A model generated the notes under the pieces. That model saw only the letters and a program-made list of their open reading frames with translations. It was not told where the DNA came from and did not search any database. 64,000 nt of DNA from positions 1-64,000 of the forward strand of contig NZ_JBQCKK010000012.1 of assembly GCF_051967035.1 (NCBI RefSeq), given 5' to 3'. Positions 1 to 9,079 of the stretch are shown in pieces. The first letter of the stretch is position 1; each line of letters begins with the position of its first letter. This DNA is from Brevibacillus sp051967035. Lineage in GTDB: Bacteria > Bacillota > Bacilli > Brevibacillales > Brevibacillaceae. Position numbers and translations under genes: made by a program.

Positions 1-15
1 TTCCCCATAAAAAAT

Positions 16-67
16 CCCTCCACAGTAGACAGTACAGACCTTTCTTTTGCCTGTCTACTATGGAGGG
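16..67 (-). terminator. Long hairpin with U-tract on the minus strand
   Basis: Seventeen-base arms at 16-32 and 51-67 pair with one C/A mismatch read on the plus strand and with a G-U pair read on the minus strand. On the minus strand the stem is followed by ATTTTTTAT, as in a Rho-independent terminator. No minus-strand gene is seen immediately to its right, so it may instead end a gene left of the window bidirectionally. Confidence 0.45.
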
Positions 68-194
68 AGCATATCAACGAGGAGTCTCTCCTTCTTTTTT
101 GGCGAAGCAGGCCGACGATCAGACTGTATGGCAACAGGCCGCAAGACCCGCTTGTCTATGGTACAATAGAGGGAAGAGAAAGGGGCGATGATGA

Positions 195-626
195 GTGAGT
201 CCGAACATTCATGCCCATCGGCTGCGTGTACGCTATGGCGAGACCGATCAGATGGGCGTGGTTTACCATACGAATTATTTGAACTGGTTTGAGGTGGGAC
301 GAACCGAATGGATCCGCAAGGCGGGGCTTACCTACCGCGAACTGGAGGAAAGAGGCGTGCTGCTTCCGGTCACAGACGCCGTTCTGTCTTACAAAAAGCC
401 TGCTCGCTACGACGATGTGGTGGAAATCCGGACGCGGATCAAAGAGCTTGGTGTCGTCCGCCTGGCGTTTGCTTACGAGATTATCCGCGTGTCGGACGGG
501 GAGCTGCTCGTGTCGGGCGAGACGATGCACGTGTTTACGAACAAGGAGCTGAAGCCGATTCGCTTGGCCAAAACCGAGCCGGAGATTTACGCCTGGCTGG
601 ATGCCCAGTATAAAGGAGGGGAGTAA
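195..626 (+). CDS. YbgC/FadM-type acyl-CoA thioesterase
   Basis: Cytoplasmic hotdog-fold thioesterase of 143 aa that would hydrolyse acyl-CoA thioesters. The family signature GETDQMGVVYHTNY is at residues 14-27, with the expected catalytic Asp inside it, followed by the NWFEVGRTEW helix. The start is GTG at 195: a stop codon lies immediately upstream in frame and a purine-rich AAAGGGG is about ten bases ahead. The next gene, fxsA, begins one base after the stop, so the two are co-transcribed. The acyl substrate cannot be read from the sequence. Confidence 0.85.
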   Translation: MSPNIHAHRLRVRYGETDQMGVVYHTNYLNWFEVGRTEWIRKAGLTYRELEERGVLLPVTDAVLSYKKPARYDDVVEIRTRIKELGVVRLAFAYEIIRVSDGELLVSGETMHVFTNKELKPIRLAKTEPEIYAWLDAQYKGGE

Positions 627-627
627 C

Positions 628-1023
628 ATGCTGCGCTATCTCATCATCCTGATCGTCGTCGGATTTGGATTGGAGCTGTGGGGACTGATTACGGTCGGTT
701 CGCTCATCGGCGGCTGGAATACGGTGTTGTTGGTCATCCTGACAGGACTGCTCGGGGCTTGGCTGGCGAAGCAGCAAGGTGTGCAGGTGCTCCGCACGCT
801 GCAATTCCAGCTGTCGCGGGGGCAGATGCCGACAGAGACGATCATCGACGGTGTGCTGATCCTTGTCGGCGGCATGCTGCTGCTCTTGCCCGGCTTTGTC
901 TCCGACGTCATCGGCTTGATTCTGCTTATTCCGTATACCCGGATGATTTTGCGCCACCTGCTGAAGCAATGGCTGTGGTATTTGATCTCGTCGGGGCGCA
1001 TTCGCTTCTTTTTCCGCAGATAA
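628..1023 (+). CDS. fxsA: FxsA family membrane protein
   Basis: A 131-aa cytoplasmic-membrane protein. Three hydrophobic segments are visible (about residues 3-22, 25-42 and 70-93), with the conserved E/LLLLPGFVSDVIG-type stretch near residue 80-92. FxsA was named for overproduction alleviating phage T7 exclusion by F plasmid in E. coli; its normal job is unknown. A strong AGGAGGGG site overlaps the end of the thioesterase gene and fixes ATG 628, although the frame stays open upstream to 601. A convergent terminator follows. Confidence 0.88.
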   Translation: MLRYLIILIVVGFGLELWGLITVGSLIGGWNTVLLVILTGLLGAWLAKQQGVQVLRTLQFQLSRGQMPTETIIDGVLILVGGMLLLLPGFVSDVIGLILLIPYTRMILRHLLKQWLWYLISSGRIRFFFRR

Positions 1024-1040
1024 CCTGTTGTCACCAAAAA

Positions 1041-1090
1041 AACCGCTTCGAGCGACGGCCTCACGGCTCGCCCGAATGCGGTTCTTTTTT
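1041..1090. terminator. Bidirectional terminator between fxsA and ytvI
   Basis: Stem AACCGC/GCGGTT (1041-1046 with 1078-1083) encloses an inner CGAGC/GCTCG stem. T-run at 1085-1090 on the plus strand and A-run before 1041 serve both convergent genes. Confidence 0.85.
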
Positions 1091-2220
1091 CAGGTGCGTT
1101 TTCCCCGGATGTACAGCCAAATGTCCACGAACACGTTGGCTTTGACCAGCGCGTTAATCAGCACGAGCGAGACAGGGCCGATAATCAGGCCCAAAAACCC
1201 GAACAGCTGGAGGCCGACGAACAAAGCGACCAGTGTAAGCAGCGGATCGAGGCCGACGTTTTCCGCCACGACCTTTGGCTCGATGATCTGGCGGAAGATG
1301 AGGACAACCGCATACAGGATGGACAGGCCGATGACCATGGTGTAATTGCCTTTGAAGAACAGGTAGATGATCCAGGGAACGAAGACGGTTCCCGTTCCCA
1401 GATACGGCAAAAGATCGACCAGGCCGGTAATCAGTCCAATCGTAATCGCATACTCGACGCGCATGATGAGAAGTCCGACGATCACGATGGCGGCGGTCAA
1501 GGAGATGAGCGTCAGCTGCGCCTTGAGAAAGCCGAGCAAAGCGCCGCGCAAGTCGCGGAAAATCTGGTCCAGCCGATGGTTGACGCCGCTTGGCAAAAGA
1601 CGGCGGAAGCGCGCTTCCCAGAGGGAAAAGTCTTTGGAAATGAAAAACGCGCCCATGATGGAAATGACCAATACCGTCGCCATGTTCGGCAGCGAGACGA
1701 GCAGATTTTTCAAGCCATCCAGGAAGCTGACGATCAGGTTTTGGCCGGCATGGGTGATGGAAGTAATGCCGCTTCCGACCGTATTGCTGATCTTGTCCTT
1801 GTAGTTCGAATCAAGCTGGTCGTAAATCCATTGCGCCTGATTGTAGATACCGAGCAAAAAGTCCTGCGAGATCGTTCGCTGCAAATACTCGGACAGCTCC
1901 TGGGCAAATCCCGGCAGACGCTTGGCCAGCTCGCCAATCTCCACGACGGTTTCCGCAACGACCAATGTCGCCAGCCCGATAGCGAGCAGCATCAAAACGA
2001 GCAGGGCGAGGGTTACCGACAGCCAGCGCGGAATCTTGAACTTTTTCGTGACGAAGGTGACAGGCTTGTGGATCAAGAGCGCGATGACTAAAGCAATAAG
2101 AAATGGGTAAAGTAAGGGTGTTGCGAACTGAAACAGCCGGATTCCTACATAAACAAGCAGGCAAACCCAGAAAAAGCGAATGATTTGGAAAAGACGCTCT
2201 ACCCAGTTTTCCTGATTCAA
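1090..2220 (-). CDS. ytvI: YtvI-type AI-2E family permease
   Basis: Polytopic membrane protein of 376 aa in the AI-2E/PerM family; the Bacillus homologue YtvI is called a sporulation integral membrane protein. Hydrophobic segments are visible at the N-terminus (three), then a central soluble stretch, then four to five more with the family PYLGTGTVFVPW region. The start is taken as TTG 2220: an AAAGGAG site lies seven bases upstream, while the longer open frame to 2253 runs through that site. The substrate is not known. Its position beside citZ is conserved in Bacillales. Confidence 0.85.
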   Translation of the reverse strand: MNQENWVERLFQIIRFFWVCLLVYVGIRLFQFATPLLYPFLIALVIALLIHKPVTFVTKKFKIPRWLSVTLALLVLMLLAIGLATLVVAETVVEIGELAKRLPGFAQELSEYLQRTISQDFLLGIYNQAQWIYDQLDSNYKDKISNTVGSGITSITHAGQNLIVSFLDGLKNLLVSLPNMATVLVISIMGAFFISKDFSLWEARFRRLLPSGVNHRLDQIFRDLRGALLGFLKAQLTLISLTAAIVIVGLLIMRVEYAITIGLITGLVDLLPYLGTGTVFVPWIIYLFFKGNYTMVIGLSILYAVVLIFRQIIEPKVVAENVGLDPLLTLVALFVGLQLFGFLGLIIGPVSLVLINALVKANVFVDIWLYIRGKRT

Positions 2221-2596
2221 CAAAGGTCTCCTTTCTGCCGGAAAACAGCACACAAATACTTATGGAACTATTATGCAGCATGGCGGACAACGGGGGCAAG
2301 TTCGTGAAAAAAACAAAACCGGGTTTCATCCTTTGAAACATTTTTTTGCCAAACTTATTCACAAAATCGCAATAATCTTTTATAATTGGGTCGACTTATA
2401 GTGGATTCTTTTCTCTCGCCTCTCCCCTTGGCATGACTAAGGATTTGCGCGGATTTATTCCTGACAAGAGTGGTGGATGAAAGAAACCGCTGCCATCAAC
2501 TTCATATTTGCTGTGGATTACGTTGTTTATCCGTCACAAGGACAAGCGAAGACTGGATAAGCGCTACTACTTGAGTGGAAAAGGAGAGGGAGTTCT
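2221..2596. other. Intergenic region between ytvI and citZ
   Basis: No gene is visible. It holds the divergent promoters for ytvI and citZ and a long citZ leader of about 200 bases. I see no clear hairpin or riboswitch in that leader, though its length suggests post-initiation control. Confidence 0.6.
2358..2386 (+). promoter_or_regulatory. SigA-type promoter for citZ
   Basis: TTCACA (2358-2363), 17-base spacer, TATAAT (2381-2386). It is the best match in the region and would give a 5' leader of about 200 bases. In B. subtilis citZ is under CcpA and CcpC control; I could not place those operators with confidence. Confidence 0.65.
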
Positions 2597-3709
2597 ATGA
2601 CAACAACACGTGGACTAGAAGGCGTCGTTGCCGCTCAATCATCGATCTGTTCGATCGTCGATGGGGTTCTTTGCTATGGCGGGATCAACATCGATGAGTT
2701 AGCCGAACATGCAACTTTTGAAGAGGTTGTATACTTGCTCTGGCATGGAGCGTTACCGAAGCGTGATCAGCTGGACGCTTTGAAAAAACAATTGGGTGAA
2801 AATGCAGTTGTGGCAAAGGAAGTACTGGAGAGCGTTCGTCACTATCCCAAAGGCGTACACCCAATGGCAGCGTTGCGCACAGCTGTCTCTTCGTTAGCGC
2901 TCTACGACCCGGAAGCGCAAGATATGTCTCCTGAAGCCAACTATCGCAAATCGATCCGTCTGATGGCCCAAACTCCTACTCTGATTGCTGCTTTCGAGCG
3001 CATGCGCAAAGGTCTGGAGCCTGTTGCTCCGCGTGCAGATTTTACCATCGCGCAAAACTTCCTCTACATGCTGACTGGCGAAGTGCCAAGCGAAACAGCC
3101 GTGAAAGCGTTTGACGTTGCGCTGGTTCTGCATGCTGACCATGAGTTCAATGCATCTACCTTTGCTGCTCGCGTAACCGTAGCCACCCTGACCGATATCT
3201 ACTCCGGTATCGTCTCTGCCATCGGCACGCTCAAAGGTCCTCTGCATGGCGGCGCCAATGAAGCGGTTGCGAAAATGCTGATGGAAATCGGCAGCCTCGA
3301 CAACGTAGAATCCTACATCCGCTCCAAGTTGGACAACAAAGAGAAAATCATGGGCTTCGGACACCGCGTCTACAAAGATGGCGACCCGCGTGCCAAATGG
3401 CTGAAGCAAATGTCCCAAAAGCTGACGGCGCAAATCGGTCGTCCAGAGCTGTATGAAATATCTGTGAAAATCGACGACATGATTTCCAGGGAAAAAGGAC
3501 TGAAGCCAAACGTGGACTTCTACTCCGCATCCGTGTACATTTCTCTCGGCCTGGAAACCGACCTGTTCACACCGATCTTCGCCATCAGCCGCATGTCCGG
3601 CTGGACGGCTCACATCATGGAACAGTATGAAAACAATCGCCTGATCCGTCCGCGCGCGGATTACACCGGTCCGGTCAACCGCCACTACGTTCCGATTGAC
3701 CGCCGCTAA
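2597..3709 (+). CDS. citZ: Citrate synthase
   Basis: Type II-like short citrate synthase, 370 aa, condensing oxaloacetate and acetyl-CoA in the TCA cycle. Catalytic landmarks are GPLHGGANEAV (active-site His), GFGHRVYK (second His) and VDFYSA (catalytic Asp). A GGAGAGGG site lies ahead of ATG 2597. It is the first gene of citZ-icd-mdh, an arrangement conserved in B. subtilis. A perfect hairpin without a T-run follows the stop codon and may modulate read-through to icd. Confidence 0.97.
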   Translation: MTTTRGLEGVVAAQSSICSIVDGVLCYGGINIDELAEHATFEEVVYLLWHGALPKRDQLDALKKQLGENAVVAKEVLESVRHYPKGVHPMAALRTAVSSLALYDPEAQDMSPEANYRKSIRLMAQTPTLIAAFERMRKGLEPVAPRADFTIAQNFLYMLTGEVPSETAVKAFDVALVLHADHEFNASTFAARVTVATLTDIYSGIVSAIGTLKGPLHGGANEAVAKMLMEIGSLDNVESYIRSKLDNKEKIMGFGHRVYKDGDPRAKWLKQMSQKLTAQIGRPELYEISVKIDDMISREKGLKPNVDFYSASVYISLGLETDLFTPIFAISRMSGWTAHIMEQYENNRLIRPRADYTGPVNRHYVPIDRR

Positions 3710-3779
3710 ATTCTCGCTATTTTCGATCGTGGAGGGCAATCGGTTCAGCTCTGGCTTACCCATCCCTAAGCGCAAGCTT

Positions 3780-3808
3780 GAGAACTACCACAAGAAGTGG
3801 TAGTTCTC
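3780..3808 (+). other. Perfect 12-bp hairpin between citZ and icd
   Basis: GAGAACTACCAC (3780-3791), five-base loop, GTGGTAGTTCTC (3797-3808). There is no T-run after it, so it is not a canonical terminator. It could be an mRNA processing or stabilising element within the citZ-icd transcript. Confidence 0.7.
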
Positions 3809-3863
3809 CTACGTCTGGAAATAATCATCATCACCTATTATCTTCACCACTGGAGGGATTCTT

Positions 3864-5147
3864 GTGTTCAAACATCTTACACAACCAACTGCCGGCGAAA
3901 AAATCACGGTTGATAACGGCAAACTGGTCGTTCCAAACAACCCGATTATTCCTTTCATCGAGGGCGACGGTACTGGTCCTGACATCTGGAAAGCTTCCGT
4001 TCGCGTGCTGGATGCAGCGGTAGAAAAAGCATACAAAGGCGAGAAAAAAATCGCTTGGTTCGAAGTGTTCGCAGGTGAAAAAGCGTTCAACCAATACAAC
4101 GAGTGGCTCCCGGAAGATACCTTGACAGCCATTCGCGAATACCTGATCGCCATCAAAGGACCTCTGACTACTCCCGTCGGCGGCGGTATCCGTTCCATCA
4201 ACGTAGCGCTGCGCCAAGAGCTGGATCTGTACGCGTGCGTGCGTCCTGTTCAATATTTCGATGGCGTTCCATCTCCTGTCAAACATCCTGAATTGACAGA
4301 TATGGTGATCTTCCGCGAGAACACAGAAGACATCTACGCCGGTGTCGAGTGGGCAGAAGGCACTCCAGAAGTGAAAAAAGTGATCGACTTCCTGCAAAAA
4401 GAAATGGGCGTGAAGAAAATCCGCTTCCCAGAGACTTCGGGTATCGGGATCAAGCCTGTTTCCAAAGAAGGTACGGAGCGTCTGGTTCGCGCAGCGATCA
4501 ACTACGCAATCGCCAACAACCGTAAATCCGTTACCCTCGTCCACAAAGGCAATATCATGAAGTTCACCGAAGGCGCGTTCAAAAGCTGGGGCTATGCAGT
4601 GGCGGAAGCGGAATTCGGCGACAAAGTGTTCACATGGGCACAATACGACCGCATCAAGGCAGAAGGCGGCGACGCTGACAAAGCGCAAAAAGAAGCAGAA
4701 GCAGCTGGCAAAATCATCGTAAAAGACGTGATTGCGGATGCGTTCCTGCAACAAATCCTGACTCGTCCGGCTGAGTACGATGTAGTAGCGACTCTCAACC
4801 TGAACGGTGACTACATCTCCGACGCGCTGGCAGCCCAAGTTGGCGGTATCGGTATCGCGCCAGGGGCTAACATCAACTACCTGACTGGCCATGCGATCTT
4901 CGAAGCTACTCACGGTACAGCGCCAAAATACGCTGGTCTGGACAAAGTGAACCCGTCCTCCGTGATTCTGTCCGGAGAAATGATGCTGCGTCACCTGGGC
5001 TGGAACGAAGCGGCTGACCTGATTATCGCATCCATGGAAAAAACGATCTCTGCCAAAACAGTCACTTACGATTTTGCTCGCCTGATGGAAGGGGCAACCG
5101 AGCTGAAATGCTCCGAGTTTGCTGACGCGTTGATTCAAAACATGTAA
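3864..5147 (+). CDS. icd: NADP-dependent isocitrate dehydrogenase
   Basis: A 427-aa prokaryotic-type isocitrate dehydrogenase that oxidatively decarboxylates isocitrate to 2-oxoglutarate. The substrate-binding RSINVALRQ contains the Ser phosphorylated in E. coli; further on are the ECF-like VRPVQYF, the tyrosine-bearing FRENTEDIYAG, and the nucleotide-site ATHGTAPKYAG near the C-terminus. The start is GTG 3864 with TGGAGGG nine bases ahead. It lies downstream of citZ and 51 bases ahead of mdh. Confidence 0.97.
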   Translation: MFKHLTQPTAGEKITVDNGKLVVPNNPIIPFIEGDGTGPDIWKASVRVLDAAVEKAYKGEKKIAWFEVFAGEKAFNQYNEWLPEDTLTAIREYLIAIKGPLTTPVGGGIRSINVALRQELDLYACVRPVQYFDGVPSPVKHPELTDMVIFRENTEDIYAGVEWAEGTPEVKKVIDFLQKEMGVKKIRFPETSGIGIKPVSKEGTERLVRAAINYAIANNRKSVTLVHKGNIMKFTEGAFKSWGYAVAEAEFGDKVFTWAQYDRIKAEGGDADKAQKEAEAAGKIIVKDVIADAFLQQILTRPAEYDVVATLNLNGDYISDALAAQVGGIGIAPGANINYLTGHAIFEATHGTAPKYAGLDKVNPSSVILSGEMMLRHLGWNEAADLIIASMEKTISAKTVTYDFARLMEGATELKCSEFADALIQNM

Positions 5148-5198
5148 GATAGAGCTAGTTTGGCAACGATAACCTTACATTTGGAGGGGAGTTAAGTC

Positions 5199-6137
5199 AT
5201 GGCATTCAACCGTAAAAAAATCGCTGTTATCGGCAGTGGCTTCACTGGTGCAACCACAGCATTTATTTTGGGGCAAAAAGAACTGGGCGACATCGTACTG
5301 GTTGACATCCCGCAGTTGGAAAACCCAACCAAAGGGAAAGCGTTGGATATGATGGAGTCATCTCCGGTACTGGGCTTCGATGCCAAGATTACAGGGACGG
5401 CCAGCTACGAGGACATCAAGGATTCCGATCTTGTCATCATCACCGCAGGGATTGCCCGCAAGCCCGGCATGTCCCGCGATGATCTCGTGAACACCAATGC
5501 CGCCATCATGAAATCGGTTGCGGAGCAAGTGAAGACGTATGCACCGAATTCGATCGTGCTCGTTCTTTCCAACCCTGTTGATGCGATGACTTATACCTTC
5601 TACAAAACGTCCGGCTTCCCGAAAGAACGCGTAATCGGGCAATCCGGCGTGCTGGATACGGCGCGTTTCCGTACCTTCGTGGCGATGGAGCTGAACGTCT
5701 CGGTTGAGGACGTGACAGGCTTTGTACTCGGCGGACACGGAGACGACATGGTTCCATTGGTACGTTACTCGTATGCGGGCGGAATCCCGCTGGAGACGCT
5801 GATTCCGAAAGATCGTCTGGATGCCATCGTCGAGCGCACCCGCAAAGGCGGCGGCGAAATCGTCAACCTGCTCGGTAACGGTTCCGCCTATTACGCCCCG
5901 GCCGCTTCGCTGGTGCAGATGGCAGAAGCGATCATCAAGGACAAAAAGCGTATCCTGCCTTCCATTGCGCTTCTGCAAGGCGAGTACGGCTACCACGACC
6001 TCTACCTCGGCGTACCGACTTTGCTCGGAGCAAACGGGATCGAAAAAGTGATCGAGCTGGAGCTGACTGCAGAGGAAAAAGCTGCGCTCGACAAATCGGC
6101 TGATTCCGTGCGCAATGTCCTGGCTGTGTTGAAATAG
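5199..6137 (+). CDS. mdh: Malate dehydrogenase
   Basis: A 312-aa LDH-like malate dehydrogenase giving oxaloacetate. The Rossmann motif GSGFTG is at residues 12-17 with the NAD-selecting Asp36. The substrate arginines are in RKPGMSRDD, and the catalytic His is in GGHGDDMVP. Last gene of the TCA cluster, with a strong GGAGGGGAG site and an intrinsic terminator after it. Confidence 0.97.
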   Translation: MAFNRKKIAVIGSGFTGATTAFILGQKELGDIVLVDIPQLENPTKGKALDMMESSPVLGFDAKITGTASYEDIKDSDLVIITAGIARKPGMSRDDLVNTNAAIMKSVAEQVKTYAPNSIVLVLSNPVDAMTYTFYKTSGFPKERVIGQSGVLDTARFRTFVAMELNVSVEDVTGFVLGGHGDDMVPLVRYSYAGGIPLETLIPKDRLDAIVERTRKGGGEIVNLLGNGSAYYAPAASLVQMAEAIIKDKKRILPSIALLQGEYGYHDLYLGVPTLLGANGIEKVIELELTAEEKAALDKSADSVRNVLAVLK

Positions 6138-6170
6138 TCAGCTTCATCGATAGGAATACACATAACCAAG

Positions 6171-6201
6171 GACGCCTTTCTTCGTGAAGGGCGTCTTTTT
6201 T
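6171..6201 (+). terminator. Rho-independent terminator after mdh
   Basis: GACGCCTTTC (6171-6180) pairs with GAAGGGCGTC (6186-6195) with one wobble, followed by six T. Confidence 0.9.
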
Positions 6202-6507
6202 CAAACCCTTTGACCCGCTTTAGCCTCATTCCTCGCCACCACCAAAGCTGCGATCAAGGAGTTTTACCAGTAACAGAGCCGAGTTGAACCAAAACCTACG
6301 ACGAACGCAGCCCTTTTCGAGGCATACTACTCCAATGAACGTTCAGCAAGCTCACCACAGACAATCGCAAAACACCTTTACAAAAAAATTACTTGTCTTC
6401 CGGTTTCCGCATTGGCAGACTGAGAGGTGTACAGAGAAGAAACAAACCAGAGGACGAAGTGCAAACAACGAATCTGCTGCATCGCATTGTAGGGGGAAAC
6501 GGACAAG
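6202..6507 (+). promoter_or_regulatory. Upstream region of phoPR
   Basis: No gene is seen. Two TTNACW-like hexamers 11 bases apart (TTTACA at 6377, ATTACT at 6388) hint at a half PhoP box, as expected if phoPR is autoregulated. The match is weak and no confident -35/-10 pair was found. Confidence 0.3.
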
Positions 6508-7203
6508 ATGATTAAGGTTTTGGTAGTGGATGACGAAGTTTCCATCGTGAAGCTGCTGCAATTCAATCTGGAAAAATCGGGGTTCCAGGTAGTGACTGCC
6601 TTTGACGGCAGACAGGCGCTCGACATGGTGAAAAGCGAGCAGCCCGATTTCATCATTCTCGACTTGATGCTGCCGAAAATGGACGGCATGGACGTCTGTA
6701 AAACATTGCGCCAGGAGCGCATTAACACGCCCATTCTCATGCTGACTGCAAAAGATGACGAGCTAGATAAAATTTTGGGCCTGGAGCTGGGCGCTGACGA
6801 CTACTTGACCAAGCCGTTCAGCCCGCGCGAAGTAGTGGCCCGTGTCAAAGCCATTTTGCGGCGTATTCAGGCAACCCCGGAAGCGGTGGTTGCTCCGGAA
6901 GATGTCGTGCTCCAGTTTGGCGACATCCGCATCTACCCGGAAAAGTACGAAGTCTTCTGCAAAGATACGAAGGTAGAGCTGACTCCCAAGGAATTCGAGC
7001 TGCTCCACTACCTCGCCAGCCACCAGGGACGCGTGCTGACGCGCGATCAGCTGCTGAACGCCGTCTGGAACTACGATTTTATCGGGGACTCCCGAATCGT
7101 GGACGTGCATGTAAGCCACCTGCGGGAAAAGCTGGAGGAGGACACGAAAAACCCGCGCTACATCAAAACCGTTCGCGGCCTGGGATACAAACTGGAAGGA
7201 TAA
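6508..7203 (+). CDS. phoP: PhoP phosphate response regulator
   Basis: OmpR-family response regulator, 231 aa. Receiver domain at residues 1-120 with acidic pair D8-D9, phospho-acceptor Asp52 in FIILDLMLP and the conserved Lys in YLTKPFSPRE. A winged-helix DNA-binding domain follows (about 130-231), with the LTPKEFELLHYLA and VRGLGYKLEG signatures. The phoR gene starts 18 bases downstream. The mdh-phoP-phoR order is that of B. subtilis, which supports PhoP over other OmpR paralogues. Confidence 0.92.
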   Translation: MIKVLVVDDEVSIVKLLQFNLEKSGFQVVTAFDGRQALDMVKSEQPDFIILDLMLPKMDGMDVCKTLRQERINTPILMLTAKDDELDKILGLELGADDYLTKPFSPREVVARVKAILRRIQATPEAVVAPEDVVLQFGDIRIYPEKYEVFCKDTKVELTPKEFELLHYLASHQGRVLTRDQLLNAVWNYDFIGDSRIVDVHVSHLREKLEEDTKNPRYIKTVRGLGYKLEG

Positions 7204-7221
7204 CCAACGGGAGGCACAACC

Positions 7222-8985
7222 TTGACTCGCTTTCGAATCAAACTCACTCTCACCATTCTGGGATTAATCTCGCTGGTCCTTTTGTTGATGGGGATGTATT
7301 TTGCGAAGGTACTGGAAAATTCCTACCTGCAATCGCTGCATGAGCTGTTGTCCCGCGAGTCCAAGCTTGTTGCCCAGGCGGTCCGCTTTCCGAACGTTTT
7401 CGACAATCAGGAGACGCTGACGGAACGCGTCGTCCAGGTGGCGCCTTCCGACGAAGTCCGTCTGACCATCATCAACCTGGAAGGCGAGGTGCTGTACGAC
7501 AACTCCTCCCATGCCAATGAGATGGAGAACCACCACGACAGGCCGGAAATGCTCGCGGCACTCAACGGGGAGACGGGCATATCCCGCCGCTTCAGCGAGA
7601 CGCTCGGCTATGACATGATGTACGTCGCGGTGCCCGTCGAGCAGGGGGCACGCATTGTCGGTGCCGTCCGGTCGGCCATGTCGATGAAAGACATCACCGA
7701 TACGATCCACAACATGTGGTACAGCCTCTTGACAGGCTTGCTGGTGACGCTTGTCGTCGGCTCGATTGTGGTGTCGCGCATTTCCTTTTCCATTATTCGC
7801 CCCATCGAGGAAATTACGCGCGTCGCCCGCAACATTACCCAGCGCCAGTACGAGAGCCGGGTACGGATCAAGGCCAAGGACGAGATCGGCCAGCTCGCCG
7901 GCGCCATCAATTTCATGGCTTCCAGCCTGGAACAGCAAATGTACGAAATCTCCGAGAACCAGCAGCGGCTCGCCGGAGTGCTGACCAACATGACGAGCGG
8001 GGTCATTTTCATCTCCGAGCAGCGCAGAATCATGCTCGTCAACCCCGCCGTGGAAAAGCTGCTCGGCACAGCCGGGCACGAACTGGTAGGCAAGCTGCAC
8101 ATCGAGGCGGGCAAAAGCTTCGGCCTGTCCCAATACATCGACAGATGCCTGGACAAAAGCGAGAAGTTTCGCCAGGAGATCCACATTTACTATCCGCAGG
8201 AGCGCGTGCTCGACGTCAATTTTGCCCCGTACATCAACTTCAAAGGGGAGTCGCGAGGCGTCGTCGTCGTGCTGCACGATATCACGGACATTCGCCGTCT
8301 GGAAAAGATGCGCAGCGACTTTGTCGCCAACGTCTCGCACGAGCTGCGGACGCCGATCACCTCGATCAAAGGGTTTACGGAAACGCTGCTCGAAGGAGCG
8401 ATGTACGACGAGGAAACGTGCCGCCATTTCCTGCAAATCATCGCGGATGAGAGCGAGCGGCTGTACCGGATGATCCGCGACATTTTGGACTTGTCCAAAA
8501 TCGAGCAGAAGCGGATTCCCCTGCATCTCAGTCGTGTGCATGTCCAGGAGCTGATTCGCCAGGCCGCGGCGATCATGCACGAACAGGCGTTGAAAAAGCA
8601 ACTGAAGGTGACGCTGCCGGACAGCCAGCCGGACCTTTGGCTGACGACCGACAAGGATTGTCTCCAGCAAATCGTCCTGAACCTTTTGACCAACGCGATC
8701 GCCTACACGCCAGAAGGGGGCGAAATCACAATCCGGACAGAAGCAGACGACGAGCACGTGACGATCCAGGTCGTCGATACGGGCATCGGCATTCCGGAAA
8801 AAGACCTCACGCGCATTTTCGAGCGCTTTTACCGTGTCGACAAGGCACGCAGCCGCGACTCCGGCGGAACGGGGCTGGGCCTTGCGATTGTCAAGCACCT
8901 CGTGGATAACCTGCACGGCCAGATCGGCGTAGAGAGTGTGGAAGGAAAAGGCACCACGTTTACGGTCACTTTGCCGTTTGGCTGA
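7222..8985 (+). CDS. phoR: PhoR sensor histidine kinase
   Basis: Membrane-bound kinase of 587 aa, partner of PhoP. Order of parts: TM1 (about 8-30), extracellular sensor, TM2 (about 165-187), HAMP (about 188-240), PAS (about 250-350), HisKA with phospho-acceptor His373 in VSHELRTP, and HATPase with N-box NLLTNAIAYTPEGG, G1 DTGIGIP and G2 GGTGLGLAI. The start is TTG 7222 with a GGGAGG site ahead. Length and layout match B. subtilis PhoR. Confidence 0.93.
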   Translation: MTRFRIKLTLTILGLISLVLLLMGMYFAKVLENSYLQSLHELLSRESKLVAQAVRFPNVFDNQETLTERVVQVAPSDEVRLTIINLEGEVLYDNSSHANEMENHHDRPEMLAALNGETGISRRFSETLGYDMMYVAVPVEQGARIVGAVRSAMSMKDITDTIHNMWYSLLTGLLVTLVVGSIVVSRISFSIIRPIEEITRVARNITQRQYESRVRIKAKDEIGQLAGAINFMASSLEQQMYEISENQQRLAGVLTNMTSGVIFISEQRRIMLVNPAVEKLLGTAGHELVGKLHIEAGKSFGLSQYIDRCLDKSEKFRQEIHIYYPQERVLDVNFAPYINFKGESRGVVVVLHDITDIRRLEKMRSDFVANVSHELRTPITSIKGFTETLLEGAMYDEETCRHFLQIIADESERLYRMIRDILDLSKIEQKRIPLHLSRVHVQELIRQAAAIMHEQALKKQLKVTLPDSQPDLWLTTDKDCLQQIVLNLLTNAIAYTPEGGEITIRTEADDEHVTIQVVDTGIGIPEKDLTRIFERFYRVDKARSRDSGGTGLGLAIVKHLVDNLHGQIGVESVEGKGTTFTVTLPFG

Positions 8986-8989
8986 AAGA

Positions 8990-9028
8990 TTTACACAAAC
9001 AAAATAGTAGCTTTACCCGAGCCATACA
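8990..9028 (+). promoter_or_regulatory. Possible PhoP box upstream of phoU
   Basis: Hexamers spaced 11 bases apart: TTTACA (8990), AAAATA (9001), TTTACC (9012), CATACA (9023). Three of the four resemble the Bacillus PhoP repeat TTWACA. This would place phoU under PhoPR. A weak TTGTAC/CATAAT promoter lies just downstream. This is inference from repeat spacing only. Confidence 0.4.
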
Positions 9029-9079
9029 ATCCCCTTGTACTATTTGTCGTGTTAGACATAATGAAGGGGGACGAGAAAC

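Noticed and set aside
3780..3808. Intrinsic terminator after citZ
   Set aside because: Perfect stem but no T-run; kept only as an RNA hairpin.
7264..8916. 550-codon minus-strand frame opposite phoR
   Set aside because: A shadow of phoR in GC-rich DNA; residues show no domain pattern.
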